A DNA stretch of 64,000 nt from Anaerolineales bacterium (GCA_016789305.1 JAEURJ010000008.1:62001-126000); one strand, 5' to 3'; shown: positions 8,693 through 17,805, counted from the stretch's first letter. The notes: generated by a model from the sequence alone, not told the origin. A program made the numbers and translations.

Positions 8693-10078
8693 TTAATCCT
8701 GCGAGCCGACGACTGCAGGGGCCACGTCCACTGATTCGTGCATGGCAGCATCAGGGCCGGCGATGGCATATTTTTTCATGAGATAAACCATGGATACAGC
8801 CAATGAGCCGTATACAACGGTGTAGCCAATGACTGAGATGAGCAAATCCACGGTGGTGAGATTCGGGGAGACAGCATCTTCCACTTTGAGCAAGCCTTGC
8901 ACGATCCACGGCTGGCGGCCCATTTCAGTCAGGATCCATCCACTGGAGTTGGCAATGTAGGGAAGTGCAATGACCCAGGGAACAAACTTCATCCATTTTG
9001 CATTTTCATAATTTCCACGTGTGGAATACAGGAAGAATGCCGAGAGTGCGATCATGATGAAACCAACGGTCATCATAAAGCGGAACGTCCAGTAGGTAAC
9101 AACCATCAATGGGATGTAATCTCCCGGACCGTATTTTGTTTCGTATTCGGCCTGGATGTCGTTCACGCCTCGAACTTCACAGGTGAAGTTGTTACACGCG
9201 AGGAAGCTTAACACCGCTGGGACTCTGATCGACCAAACTTCGCGTTTGCCGCTTAGATCGCCGATGGTGAGGATCGAGAAGGATGCAGGTTGTGAAGTTT
9301 CCCAATGTGCTTCAATGGATGCGAACTTCATCGGCTGCGTATCATACATGTACTGTCCATTGGTGTGACCACCGAGGAAGACCAATGTGCTTGCCACCAA
9401 ACCAACAATGGCTGCAATCTGGAAAGACCGCTTGTAAATTTCCACGTGCTGCTTGCGGAAGAGGTGGTAGGCGCTCACTCCAATGATGAGGAAGCTGGCG
9501 GTTGTAAGGCCCGCTGAAATGGTATGCCAGAAGAACAGCCATCCCTTGGGATTGGTAATGAGTGCAAAGAAGTTGACCAGTTCAGCGCGGCCATTGGCTT
9601 CGTTGATGACATATCCAACAGGATGCTGCATCCAGCCGTTGGCGAGCAGAATCCACAAAGCGGAAAGATTTGAGCCGATGGCTGCGAGCCAGATCGAGGC
9701 AAGGTGAGCTTTGTCCGAGATTTTGCCTTCGCCGAAAATCCATACGCCGAGGAATGTGGATTCCAAGAAGAAGGCCATCAAGGCTTCCACTGCAAGGGGG
9801 GCGCCGAAGATATCGCCCACGTAGCGGGAATATTCAGACCAGTTCATACCGAACTGGAATTCCTGCACGATGCCCGTCACTACGCCAATGGCAAAGTTGA
9901 TCAGGAACAACTTGCCCCAGAACTTGGCCATCTTGCGGAAGGTTTCATCCTTGGTCTGGTAATAGCGGGTTTGGAAAAATGCAACAAACCACGAAAGTCC
10001 CAGGGTGAGTGGGACGAAGAGAAAGTGGTATACGGTTGTGAGACCGAATTGCCACCGCGAAAGAGTGATTGGATCCAT
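8693..10078 (-). CDS. cydA: Cytochrome bd ubiquinol oxidase subunit I
   Basis: This subunit carries the heme groups and the quinol site of bd oxidase, which reduces O2 to water without pumping protons. The 461-residue protein has His18 (WQFGLTTVYHFLFVPLTLG), a second heme-ligand histidine in LFFWHTISAG near residue 185, and a methionine in WILTEMGRQPW near residue 380. GRQPW is a family signature. The Q-loop (about 240-320) is short, as in CIO/short-Q-loop enzymes rather than E. coli bd-I. The start has GGAGAATAGAT upstream. cydB follows after 15 nt. An Rrf2 regulator lies immediately upstream in the same orientation. Confidence 0.96.
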   Translation of the reverse strand: MDPITLSRWQFGLTTVYHFLFVPLTLGLSWFVAFFQTRYYQTKDETFRKMAKFWGKLFLINFAIGVVTGIVQEFQFGMNWSEYSRYVGDIFGAPLAVEALMAFFLESTFLGVWIFGEGKISDKAHLASIWLAAIGSNLSALWILLANGWMQHPVGYVINEANGRAELVNFFALITNPKGWLFFWHTISAGLTTASFLIIGVSAYHLFRKQHVEIYKRSFQIAAIVGLVASTLVFLGGHTNGQYMYDTQPMKFASIEAHWETSQPASFSILTIGDLSGKREVWSIRVPAVLSFLACNNFTCEVRGVNDIQAEYETKYGPGDYIPLMVVTYWTFRFMMTVGFIMIALSAFFLYSTRGNYENAKWMKFVPWVIALPYIANSSGWILTEMGRQPWIVQGLLKVEDAVSPNLTTVDLLISVIGYTVVYGSLAVSMVYLMKKYAIAGPDAAMHESVDVAPAVVGSQD

Positions 10079-10181
10079 ATCTATTCTCCAAAAGTAATGA
10101 TTTTTAAAGGCAGGAGGGGAGTTCGCTGCCCTTTAACGACGATTTGTGAAATAAAGAACTTTCCTGCATTTTGCTACTTGA

Positions 10182-10682
10182 TCAATCTACATAGCTGAGT
10201 TCAATGTCTTTCGAAACAGGAGCAGATTTCCGTGATGCAGAGGCGAGTGAAACTCCGAGAGTTGCCGCAATGCTGGCAGCATCCTCCACAAGGCTGCTAA
10301 AAGTGATACGGCTCATTTCATCGCGCAGCAGATTTTTTAACCGCACCCACTGGCAATGGACTGGACAGCGGCTTTCAAATGGACATTCACCGGGTTTGAG
10401 CACACAATCTGAAAGATACAGTTCGCCTTCGAGATGCTCCACCACTTGCAGTAAGGTGATCTCTGATGGATCGCGCCCGAGAGAGATGCCACCGTCACGG
10501 CCGGCCTGCGTTTGAATGAAATCGCCACTGGCTAACTCTGCGACGATGCGTTGGAGCAGAACAGGAGGGATGAGCATTTCACGGCCGATGCTGGCGGATG
10601 AAACGCGCGTTCCCTGCGGCTTCTTTGAAAGCGCAAGGACGATTCGTACGGCGTAATCGGTTTGGCGGTTGACTTTGAACAT
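10182..10682 (-). CDS. Rrf2 family transcription regulator with cysteine cluster (NsrR/IscR-like)
   Basis: I choose ATG 10682 (166 residues), preceded by AAGGAAACCC, rather than a longer frame that starts 40 codons upstream. The N-terminus MFKVNRQTDYAVRIVLAL is the classic Rrf2 winged-helix start, with the recognition region around residues 30-65. A cluster DCVLKPGECPFESRCPVHC near residue 90 has four cysteines, which is how NsrR, IscR and RsrR hold an Fe-S cluster. Such proteins sense NO, iron-sulfur status or redox state. It lies 103 nt upstream of cydA in the same orientation, so control of cytochrome bd by NO or redox state is a sensible guess. GTCAAC half-sites in its own leader suggest autoregulation. 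Confidence 0.85.
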   Translation of the reverse strand: MFKVNRQTDYAVRIVLALSKKPQGTRVSSASIGREMLIPPVLLQRIVAELASGDFIQTQAGRDGGISLGRDPSEITLLQVVEHLEGELYLSDCVLKPGECPFESRCPVHCQWVRLKNLLRDEMSRITFSSLVEDAASIAATLGVSLASASRKSAPVSKDIELSYVD

Positions 10683-10694
10683 GGGTTTCCTTAC

Positions 10695-10720
10695 GTTGAC
10701 AGCGATAGTCAACGTTGACT
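10695..10720. promoter_or_regulatory. Putative Rrf2 operator: three GTCAAC/GTTGAC half-sites
   Basis: GTTGAC (10695-10700), GTCAAC (10708-10713) and GTTGAC (10714-10719) lie 13-38 nt before the Rrf2 ATG. The last two form a perfect 14-bp palindrome AGTCAACGTTGACT. The first two form a second inverted pair with a 7-nt spacer. I do not see these half-sites in the 100 nt upstream of cydA. Confidence 0.55.
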
Positions 10721-10934
10721 GACATTGTAAGAATATCGGCTCTTTTTTTGATGTGTGATTTGTCATCTCGCAAAATGACATTCGTCTCTTCTTTTGTGAC
10801 ATGGTGTGCGATATTTATTACAGTATTTATCCGAATTTTTTATGAGGGGGAACACGGTTTGTTTTAACTTTCAAGAATTTTTAATTGTGTTTCGAATGAG
10901 ATATAATGAATAAAATTAAATTCAGAGGTATGCA

Positions 10935-12038
10935 ATGATAGACCCCGTAATTTTTTCGTTTAAATTGATCTATTGGACGATCACTTTGCGCTGGTATGGC
11001 GTGTTGGTGATGTTGGGCGCGGTTGCCGGGGCATGGTGGGCCGAAAGGGAAATTCGCCGTCGTGGCGAAAATGGCGAAGTGATCTGGGATGCCATGGTGT
11101 GGGTGTTGCCGATCGGTATCATCGGTGCCCGCTTGTGGTATGTGGTCAATAATATTTTGAGCGGAAGTACATATTACACAGATAATCCCGCCAAAATCAT
11201 CAACATCCCTGAAGGCGGCTTGCATTTCTTCGGCGGTCTGCTCTTTGGTGTGATCACTTTATATTTCTTCCTGAAAAGGAACGGATTGGATACCTGGCTC
11301 TTTTTGGATGCTTTAGCCCCCGCTACTTTATTGGGACAGGCTATTGCAAGGCCTGCGAACTTTATCAATCAGGAATTGTATGGCCAGCCGACGCAACTTC
11401 CGTGGGGGATTCAAATTCTCGGAGAACACCGCCTCCCTCAATACTCGGATTTGACTCAGTTTCCAGTGGACACCACTCGCTTTCACCCGACGTTCGCGTA
11501 TGAAATGATCCTGAATATCTTGATCGTGTTGTTCCTTTGGTGGCTGTCACGCCGCTATGAAGAAGAGATGAAGCCGGGTGCTTTATTCAGTGCATGGTTG
11601 CTGTTGGCCGGCTTATCCCGTACTTTCATTGAATTTTTCCGCCCCGATCAAACATTGATTGGAAATACATTTATTACCTACACCATGCTGGTTTCTTTCC
11701 TGATGGCGGTTGTGGGATTAATCATGCTGCTTGTGCGTTACGGCAAGCTGCAATTTGCCTTGGCCGAAAATTGGGAAGAGGAATATCAGGTTAAGAAGGC
11801 GGCCAAGCAGGAAGCGGCTGCCATTACCCGCCCAGCGGCACCCTCTGTGGAGACACCCGTTTCACTTAACAAAAAAGTATCCAGGAAAAAATCTGCAAAC
11901 GTAGTTCTTCTTACAAAAGACAAGAAAAAGGTTGCTACCAAGAAGGCTGCAAAAAAGACCAGTACAAAGAAGACTTCCGCGAGTGGTACAGCGGCAAAGA
12001 AAACGACTGTTGCCGCAAAACGCAAGTCGTATTCATAA
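10935..12038 (+). CDS. lgt: Prolipoprotein diacylglyceryl transferase with a lysine/alanine-rich tail
   Basis: Lgt moves a diacylglyceryl group from phosphatidylglycerol to the lipobox cysteine of prolipoproteins, in the cytoplasmic membrane. The core (about residues 1-275) has seven hydrophobic segments and the signature RPANFINQELYGQPT near residue 140. It also has the Lgt N-terminal pattern IYWTITLRWYGVLVMLG. The protein is 367 residues against about 290 in E. coli: the extra 80 residues are a hydrophilic tail ending in a Lys/Ala/Thr-rich repeat (KKAAKKTSTKKTS) that looks like histone H1 or HU tails. A TATAAT at 10902-10907 may be its -10 box. Several lipoproteins in this window would be its substrates. 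Confidence 0.93.
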   Translation: MIDPVIFSFKLIYWTITLRWYGVLVMLGAVAGAWWAEREIRRRGENGEVIWDAMVWVLPIGIIGARLWYVVNNILSGSTYYTDNPAKIINIPEGGLHFFGGLLFGVITLYFFLKRNGLDTWLFLDALAPATLLGQAIARPANFINQELYGQPTQLPWGIQILGEHRLPQYSDLTQFPVDTTRFHPTFAYEMILNILIVLFLWWLSRRYEEEMKPGALFSAWLLLAGLSRTFIEFFRPDQTLIGNTFITYTMLVSFLMAVVGLIMLLVRYGKLQFALAENWEEEYQVKKAAKQEAAAITRPAAPSVETPVSLNKKVSRKKSANVVLLTKDKKKVATKKAAKKTSTKKTSASGTAAKKTTVAAKRKSYS

Positions 12039-12051
12039 CTGGATTTCTTGA

Positions 12052-12093
12052 ATCAAAAAGAGAGAGGCTGATATCAGCCTCTCTCTTTTTGAT
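12052..12093. terminator. Bidirectional terminator between lgt and the sulfotransferase gene
   Basis: A perfect 42-bp palindrome without a loop is centred at 12072/12073, with five A on one side and five T on the other. The two genes converge here, so it can serve both strands. Confidence 0.85.
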
Positions 12094-13280
12094 CATTTTC
12101 TGACTTCCACTTTTTCCCTGAGAACAGGTTCGTCTCTTGTGTCAAACTCAAAACGTTTGAAGACTTCAGGATACATCCCAATAACTTGTTCACGGACGAA
12201 TCCCATCTCTTCAAGGGAATACATGTGATCGCTGTTGAAGGTGAGCGTCTCCTTCACGGCACGGTCAATGATGACGGGCAGGCCGGGTTTATCGGGGTAT
12301 CCAAATTGCTCATAGAATGCACGGATGACCGTTTCCGGACGCTGGATCAAGTCATCGTATTTCATGATCAGATGTCGGGGGGATGGATGCGCATCCAGAT
12401 ATTTTAGCGGGTGGCTGTACCAGTGCTGGGTCATGTCCACGATCTCTTCGATGTAAAAATACCCTTTGCCGGGATCGGTAAATTGACGACGTGCATAGTT
12501 GATCCATGAAATCGTGGAGGGGAGCATGTCCAGGGGATTGCGCGCGAGGTAGATGATACGTGCTTCAGGGAAAAATTCCACGAGCGTTTCGATCTTCGCG
12601 CTGAAAGCCGGGTTCTTGGCGACGAAATATTTTTTGCCTGTTGCATACATGTGACGCTGGATCATCGACCTGTAAAAGGTCATGATGCGTTTTTTGTGTT
12701 CCGGGCTGAGCGCTTCATCGAAATGCTGGTAATTGGGCATCTCGTCCATGAAAGGGAAAAGGAAAGTTACGAAATAACCATCCCAAATATGCAGGTGGAT
12801 GTTCTCATCCTCTTCGGGTTGGAAAAAAGAGATGGGATGTATCTTGAGTTTGCCAAGTGTGGCTGCGTCAAATTTATAAAGCAACTTGTGCAGCGTGCTG
12901 TTGAAATACCTGTTATCCAGCCCGGCGATGAACTGTGTAATTTTCTTTTGTGTAACCGAAGGCGTCAGGTAAATATCCCAAGTGGTTAAGCTGGTGAAAG
13001 TTTCCGTATCCCGTGAGAGCAGGCGGTGTAAAAAGGTGGAGCCGCTGCGCAGGTTGCCGAGAATGAAAAGCGGTTTTTCGATGGAGTGATTTTTGTAAGC
13101 GGGGAAAAGAATGTCATCGAGCCCAAAACAGAACCAGTGTATGAGGCTGCCCAAGGGCCAGACAGTATAGAAAAGAAGTAGAAATAAAAATCTTTTTCGA
13201 GTCAGGCGTGCAGTGGTGTTCTTTGATGCGAAGAATGATCGATAGAAAGAACGCCAAAATAGGCGAAAGTTATATTTCAT
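12093..13280 (-). CDS. Sulfotransferase family protein
   Basis: The 395-residue protein has the PAPS-binding 5'-phosphosulfate loop FILGNLRSGSTFLHRLLSRD (about residues 71-90) and the 3'-phosphate region ARIIYLARNPLDMLPS (about 240). These are hallmarks of the Sulfotransfer_3 group. Such enzymes move sulfate from PAPS to hydroxyls of lipids, sugars or small molecules; the substrate cannot be told. A hydrophobic stretch near residues 30-55 suggests membrane association. The stop codon lies at the edge of the terminator palindrome shared with lgt. It is a single gene, with about 100 nt to its upstream neighbour on the same strand. Confidence 0.85.
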   Translation of the reverse strand: MKYNFRLFWRSFYRSFFASKNTTARLTRKRFLFLLLFYTVWPLGSLIHWFCFGLDDILFPAYKNHSIEKPLFILGNLRSGSTFLHRLLSRDTETFTSLTTWDIYLTPSVTQKKITQFIAGLDNRYFNSTLHKLLYKFDAATLGKLKIHPISFFQPEEDENIHLHIWDGYFVTFLFPFMDEMPNYQHFDEALSPEHKKRIMTFYRSMIQRHMYATGKKYFVAKNPAFSAKIETLVEFFPEARIIYLARNPLDMLPSTISWINYARRQFTDPGKGYFYIEEIVDMTQHWYSHPLKYLDAHPSPRHLIMKYDDLIQRPETVIRAFYEQFGYPDKPGLPVIIDRAVKETLTFNSDHMYSLEEMGFVREQVIGMYPEVFKRFEFDTRDEPVLREKVEVRK

Positions 13281-13382
13281 GTACGGCGCGTATCCTTGCG
13301 TTTGATGGGTACATTCAAAAAGGCTCTGAGGCCTTTTGATTATTCTATCACCAAATGTTTTGGTGGGATGTCATGGTTTGGG

Positions 13383-13820
13383 TTAACGTTCGATAAAGGA
13401 TTTGATGCGCTTGAGCATTTCCTCGTGGGCGGCTTGAGCCTGGCGAAATGCGTACCCAAATAAAAGATTGGGCGCTTTTATAGTGATCGTTTCGTGTAAA
13501 ACAACGCCGTTTTGCGCAGGTGAGATTTTTGTGACATTTGTGATGTAGGTGCCTGGCGATTGGTATGCTTCGGTGTGAACCGTATCTTCGCTGACTGAAA
13601 TAATATCGGCCTGATATTTGATCTTGAATTTGAACGGTCCCCATTGCAGGTTGTCGGTAATGAAATAACGCCTTATGCCGGCTGGTTCCTCCCTCGCACG
13701 CTCCACCTTCTCGATCAATGGGTGGATTTTATGATGCTGACTGTAGTCGGCGATCAAGTCAACTACAGTTTTTACATCGGAATTAATGGATATTTCTTTT
13801 TCGAACGAACCTTGTTTCAT
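13383..13820 (-). CDS. SRPBCC (START-like) family protein
   Basis: The 145-residue protein begins FEKEISINSDVKTVVDLIADYSQHHKIHPLIEKVE, the typical first strand and helix of polyketide-cyclase/SRPBCC folds. It ends with a long amphipathic helix (FRQAQAAHEEMLKRIKSFI). The fold forms a deep hydrophobic cavity that binds lipids or aromatic molecules. No catalytic residues can be assigned, so binding or transport is as likely as catalysis. It lies about 100 nt upstream of the sulfotransferase gene on the same strand and may be cotranscribed with it. Confidence 0.65.
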   Translation of the reverse strand: MKQGSFEKEISINSDVKTVVDLIADYSQHHKIHPLIEKVERAREEPAGIRRYFITDNLQWGPFKFKIKYQADIISVSEDTVHTEAYQSPGTYITNVTKISPAQNGVVLHETITIKAPNLLFGYAFRQAQAAHEEMLKRIKSFIER

Positions 13821-13970
13821 GAGTTAATTATACTTTTATTTGGATGAAATTCGCGCATCCTCCCCGCCGACAACTGCTGTAGCTTTCCATCTGCCGTTCA
13901 GCGCCGACGCTTTACCCCGGCGAAGGAGTACAATATCAAAAATATTCGATCAACTCTTTTGGAGGTAATC

Positions 13971-14612
13971 GTGGACGATTTATTGACCTATCAATCAACA
14001 CAAAAATACCTTGCATCGCTTGTTCCGCCCCGTGAGAAGGAATTGCAGAAGATGGAAGCCTATGCCGAGAAGAATGACTTTCCGATCATAGGACCGGCCT
14101 GCGGATATTATTGTTATCAACTGGCGCGGATGATACATGCGAAATCCGTTTTTGAGCTGGGGTCGGGTTACGGATATTCGACCGCATGGTTTGCCAAAGC
14201 GGTAAAAGAAAATGGAGGAGGCGTTGTTCATCACACTGTCTGGGATGAGGAACTGTCGGGAATGGCCCGCAATCACCTGGTTAAGTTGGGAAGCGCAGAT
14301 GTTGTCCAATTCCACATGGCGGAGGCAGTTGAATCTCTCCGAAAAACAGAAGGACCGTTCGATATCATCTTCAACGATATCGACAAGCAGGCATATCCTG
14401 AGTCGTTGTTGGTGATCAGGGAAAAATTACGAAGCGGTGGATTGCTGATCATTGACAACATGCTTTGGCACGGCCGTATTTTTGATAAAAAAGATAATTC
14501 CGATGCAACAAAGGGTGTACATGAATTCACTCGTCAGATTACGAATGACGAAGATTGGATTGTTTCCCTTTCACCGATGCGTGATGGAATGATCGTAGCC
14601 TATAAAAAATAG
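13971..14612 (+). CDS. SAM-dependent O-methyltransferase (caffeoyl-CoA OMT-like)
   Basis: I start at GTG 13971, which has GGAGG at 13961-13965 at ideal spacing; a TTG four codons upstream lies in front of the ribosome binding site. The 213-residue protein has the class I methyltransferase motif I VFELGSGYGYSTAW near residue 60, an acidic residue after the next strand, and FDIIFNDIDKQAYPE near residue 127. The latter matches the metal-binding Asp region of small O-methyltransferases. LLIIDNMLWHGRI is the following conserved strand. These enzymes methylate catechol-like hydroxyls; the substrate is unknown. It lies 8 nt before the PatB-like gene, so the two form an operon. Confidence 0.85.
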   Translation: MDDLLTYQSTQKYLASLVPPREKELQKMEAYAEKNDFPIIGPACGYYCYQLARMIHAKSVFELGSGYGYSTAWFAKAVKENGGGVVHHTVWDEELSGMARNHLVKLGSADVVQFHMAEAVESLRKTEGPFDIIFNDIDKQAYPESLLVIREKLRSGGLLIIDNMLWHGRIFDKKDNSDATKGVHEFTRQITNDEDWIVSLSPMRDGMIVAYKK

Positions 14613-14620
14613 AGGATTTG

Positions 14621-15784
14621 ATGACCAATTTTGATAAACTTCCAGACCGCCGCAAGAACATTATGTTTACAAAGTGGACATATTACCCGAAAGGCGTTTT
14701 GCCCATGTGGGTGGCGGATATGGATTTTCCTGCTCCCAAGCCGGTATTGGATTCACTGCACAAGGTTATCGATCACGGAGTGTTGGGATATGAACTACCT
14801 CACAACGTTTTGAAAGAAACGGTTGCAGCGCGTATGGATCACTTGTATGGATGGAAGGTGAAGCCTGAATCTGTGGTGGCCGTTACCGGGATTGTGACTG
14901 GCTTTTCTGTTGCTGCCCGTGTTTTCTGTTCAGTCAAAAGAGGCGTGGCGATACAAACTCCCGTTTACAACGAATTCCACGAAGTGAAGAAGAATGTTGG
15001 AATTCCGCAAATCGACATTCCATTTGTGAAAAGCGTGAATGGCAACATCCTGAGTTATGAAATTGATTGGGATGTGTTCGAGAAGCAGGTGAAGAAGGCG
15101 GGGATTTTTCTGCTGTGCAACCCGCATAACCCGTTGGGGACCATTTTCACTCGAAAGCAGCTTGCTCGCATGGCTGAAATTTGCATCAAACATAAAGTGT
15201 TGATCGTTTCGGATGAAATCCACTCCGAGCTACTTTTGGATGGAAATACGTTTACACCCATGGCTAAGATCTCCCGCGAAATCGAAAAGCATACGATTAC
15301 TTTGATCGCACCGTCCAAGACGTTTAATGTGCCCGGGTTATTCTGCGGGTTTGCGATCATTCCGAATAAAGAATTACGTGACCGCTTTGAGGCAGAAGTA
15401 AATCGTCAACGCATACATGTGAGCAGTATGGGATTACATGCTGCAAATGCAGCTTTTTCAGGCAAGTGTGATGGCTGGTTGAGGGACTTAAATCGGTATT
15501 TGACGGACAACCGTGATTTTATTGTTGGCTACGTCAGCGAACACATGCCATCTGTCCGCACAACAATTCCCGATGCAACCTACCTAGCCTGGCTCGATTT
15601 TACGCAAACCGAGATAGTAGGCTCGCCATACGAGTTTTTCCTAAAAAATGCAAAAGTAGCCGCAAGCGAAGGGAAGATTTTCGGGAAGGCTGGCGAAGGG
15701 CATATCCGCTTGAATTTTGGGACCTCACGAGCTTTGCTTAAGGAGGGATTGGATCGAATGAACAAGGCATTGAACTCGATATGA
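14621..15784 (+). CDS. PatB/MalY-type PLP-dependent C-S lyase or aminotransferase
   Basis: I choose ATG 14621 with AGAGGA upstream; an in-frame TTG one codon earlier is less likely. The 387-residue protein matches the MalY/PatB branch of fold-type I aminotransferases: LPMWVADMDFPAPKPVLDSL near residue 30, CNPHNPLGTIFTRKQL near residue 167, VSDEIHSELLLDG and the PLP lysine in TLIAPSKTFNVPGL near residue 232. These enzymes usually split cystathionine or similar C-S bonds to give pyruvate, ammonia and a thiol. It follows the O-methyltransferase in one operon. What the pair does together is not clear from sequence. Confidence 0.88.
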   Translation: MTNFDKLPDRRKNIMFTKWTYYPKGVLPMWVADMDFPAPKPVLDSLHKVIDHGVLGYELPHNVLKETVAARMDHLYGWKVKPESVVAVTGIVTGFSVAARVFCSVKRGVAIQTPVYNEFHEVKKNVGIPQIDIPFVKSVNGNILSYEIDWDVFEKQVKKAGIFLLCNPHNPLGTIFTRKQLARMAEICIKHKVLIVSDEIHSELLLDGNTFTPMAKISREIEKHTITLIAPSKTFNVPGLFCGFAIIPNKELRDRFEAEVNRQRIHVSSMGLHAANAAFSGKCDGWLRDLNRYLTDNRDFIVGYVSEHMPSVRTTIPDATYLAWLDFTQTEIVGSPYEFFLKNAKVAASEGKIFGKAGEGHIRLNFGTSRALLKEGLDRMNKALNSI

Positions 15785-15793
15785 AAAACAAAA

Positions 15794-15818
15794 GACGGAT
15801 GGGTGTCACCCATCCGTC
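15794..15818. terminator. Hairpin after the PatB-like gene
   Basis: A perfect 12-bp stem (GACGGATGGGTG / CACCCATCCGTC) with a 1-nt loop. The T-rich tail is on the minus-strand side, so as an intrinsic terminator it best fits leftward transcripts from the lipoprotein gene at 16062. It may also stop rightward transcription. I see no gene between 15819 and 16061. Confidence 0.6.
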
Positions 15819-16061
15819 GAGGTATCTTTCCAGGAAAGCGCCTTTTGCAACCTTCATTTCGTTTGGAGAACGTCTGGCTATAAAGCGCATGTTGCAAACT
15901 TTTACCAGGTTAGGGCAATTTGGCTTTTCCCTTGTTTGTTGATTCAGGCGGACCTTCTATCGCAACCTCCTTTCTGTAACTCTAGCCATATCATACATTG
16001 AATGGAGGTGCTTTACATTAAAAATTTCTGTTGATTTTGTAATCTTTTTATTGCGTGTAAG

Positions 16062-16535
16062 TTATTTTAATTCCCTTTCCATAATTTCACGCAAGGAAGT
16101 GACCAAAGCGCTTAATCCTGATTCTTCAATTGAAATATCGTCCACTTGTGCTGAAAATCTTCCGTCATCGCCTGCAATTTCAATATCATAAATAAAACAA
16201 TCAGCGCAGCCATATGGCTTGTTGTATTGGGAATACGTTGTTGAATTGATCACTTGAATTAAATTCGCAAGTTCCTCCTCGGAAAGTTGCCCGGAAATAT
16301 TCTGGTTCCCGCGCTCATCTTTAACCGTATAACTTCCCGTGGAGGTTATCTCAATGGAACGAAGCAGGCCCATAATCCCGCCTGAGTGAGTCATGTTGAT
16401 CGTCCACGCACCGGTAAGTGACGGCAGGTTGCTTTTTACAGGCTGGGGCTCTTTCGTGGCAGAGCCGGATATGATTCCACATGCCGAAAACAATAAGGCA
16501 CTGACGATCGAGAAAAATACAAACTTATTGAACAT
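16062..16535 (-). CDS. Small lipoprotein, function unknown
   Basis: ATG 16535 is preceded by AAGGAGAAATC and gives 157 residues; a longer frame upstream has no support. A signal peptide with lipobox LFSAC places the cysteine at about residue 19, so Lgt would lipidate it. The mature part is hydrophilic, with SLTGAWTINMTHSGGIMGLLRSIEITSTGSYTV looking like a small beta-barrel or lipocalin-like strand pattern. A later stretch has PYGCADCFIYDIEIAGDDGRFSAQ with two close cysteines. No family is recognised. It is a single gene, divergent from the thiolase gene. Confidence 0.7.
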   Translation of the reverse strand: MFNKFVFFSIVSALLFSACGIISGSATKEPQPVKSNLPSLTGAWTINMTHSGGIMGLLRSIEITSTGSYTVKDERGNQNISGQLSEEELANLIQVINSTTYSQYNKPYGCADCFIYDIEIAGDDGRFSAQVDDISIEESGLSALVTSLREIMERELK

Positions 16536-16653
16536 GATTTCTCCTTGTTTTGGTAAGAATAACAAAAAATGGACGGGTTTGCAATGAACTTTGTTCCTAT
16601 GAAGTTGGATAGTTCCTGATAGAGCGATAAGGTAAAATTTACGCGGAGAATTT

Positions 16654-17805
16654 ATGCGAGAAGTAGCCATCCTTGGAATTGGTCAGATAAAAATTGGAGA
16701 ACATTGGGATAAATCCCTGCGTGAGATCGGCGGAGAAGCTGCTTTTGCTGCCATGCAGGATGCAGGCATGGATAAAGTCGACTCGTTATATGTGGGTAAC
16801 ATGCTTTCGCCCATCGTCAGCGGACAAAATCAACTTGGAACTTTTTTTTCAGATTGGATCGGTTTGTGGAAACAGGAAGCGGTCAAGGTTGAAGCGGCTT
16901 GCGGATCAGGAGCGGCTGCGTTTCGTGCCGCGCTGATGGCTGTTGCCTCCGGCGACGTGGAATCCTCTCTGGTGGTGGGTGTCGAAAAGATGACAGACAA
17001 AGCCGGGCGCGATGTCACGGCTTCGTTGGCGACGGCGGCAGATGCGGATTATGAAGTGGAGCAGGGGATTTCCTTTGTTGGGATCAATGCTCTGGTCATG
17101 CGGCGTTACATGCACGAATTCGGTTGGAAGCATGATGATTTTGCGCCCTTTTCCATTAATTCTCATGCGAATGCCATGCACAATCCATATGCCAGGTTGC
17201 ATGAAAAGTTAACTGTCGAACGCTTTGAAAAATCTTCGATGGTGGCGACCCCGATTAACTTGATGGATGCATCTCCCACCGGAGATGGTGCTGCCGCGGC
17301 GATCATCGTCCCGGCAGAAAAAGTGATGCGGAAACCAAAAATTGTTGTGGCCGCTTCAGCCGCTGCGACGGACACGATTGCAGTCCATTCACGCAAGGAT
17401 CCAATGTTCCTGAAAGCTGCATATGAATCTTCAAAACGTGCGTATGAAATGGCAGGCGTGACTCCGGAAGATATCGATCTATTTGAACTACACGATGCTT
17501 TTTCAATTATGGCCGCGCTTTCCCTTGAAGCCAGCGGATTTGCCGAAAGAGGTCAGGGTGTGAGGCTTGGTCTCGATAACGAGATCAGCCCTCAGGGCCG
17601 TGTGCCCGTTTGCACTCGCGGCGGATTAAAAGCCCGTGGCCATCCGGTCGGCGCGACGGGCATGTATCAAATTGTGGAGGTTGTCCAGCAACTGCGTGGG
17701 GAGTGCGGCAAAACGCAGGTCGATGGCGCAATGATCGGTATGGCGCAAAACATCGGCGGGTCAGGCGCCACCATTTTTACTCATATTTTGAAAACAGCTG
17801 CGTGA
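16654..17805 (+). CDS. Thiolase family protein (SCP2/acetyl-CoA acetyltransferase-like)
   Basis: The 383-residue protein has the nucleophilic cysteine in VEAACGSGAAAF near residue 83, and the C-terminal motif RGGLKARGHPVGATG near residue 329 supplies the catalytic histidine. FELHDAFSIMAALSLEASG matches the SCP2-thiolase branch rather than biosynthetic PhaA. The second cysteine motif of classical thiolases is not obvious (the final segment is GMAQNIGGSGATIF). Thiolases join or split acyl-CoA and acetyl-CoA. In archaea and Chloroflexota this branch often works with a DUF35 protein, which is absent here. GGAG lies just before the start. A terminator separates it from the downstream PlsC genes. 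Confidence 0.88.
   Translation: MREVAILGIGQIKIGEHWDKSLREIGGEAAFAAMQDAGMDKVDSLYVGNMLSPIVSGQNQLGTFFSDWIGLWKQEAVKVEAACGSGAAAFRAALMAVASGDVESSLVVGVEKMTDKAGRDVTASLATAADADYEVEQGISFVGINALVMRRYMHEFGWKHDDFAPFSINSHANAMHNPYARLHEKLTVERFEKSSMVATPINLMDASPTGDGAAAAIIVPAEKVMRKPKIVVAASAAATDTIAVHSRKDPMFLKAAYESSKRAYEMAGVTPEDIDLFELHDAFSIMAALSLEASGFAERGQGVRLGLDNEISPQGRVPVCTRGGLKARGHPVGATGMYQIVEVVQQLRGECGKTQVDGAMIGMAQNIGGSGATIFTHILKTAA

Noticed and set aside
15905..15980. A possible tiny peptide on the minus strand ending EGPPESTNKGKAKLP after AAAGGAGG
   Set aside because: The only codon at the right spacing is ATA; there is no ATG, GTG or TTG start in that frame, so I cannot support it.
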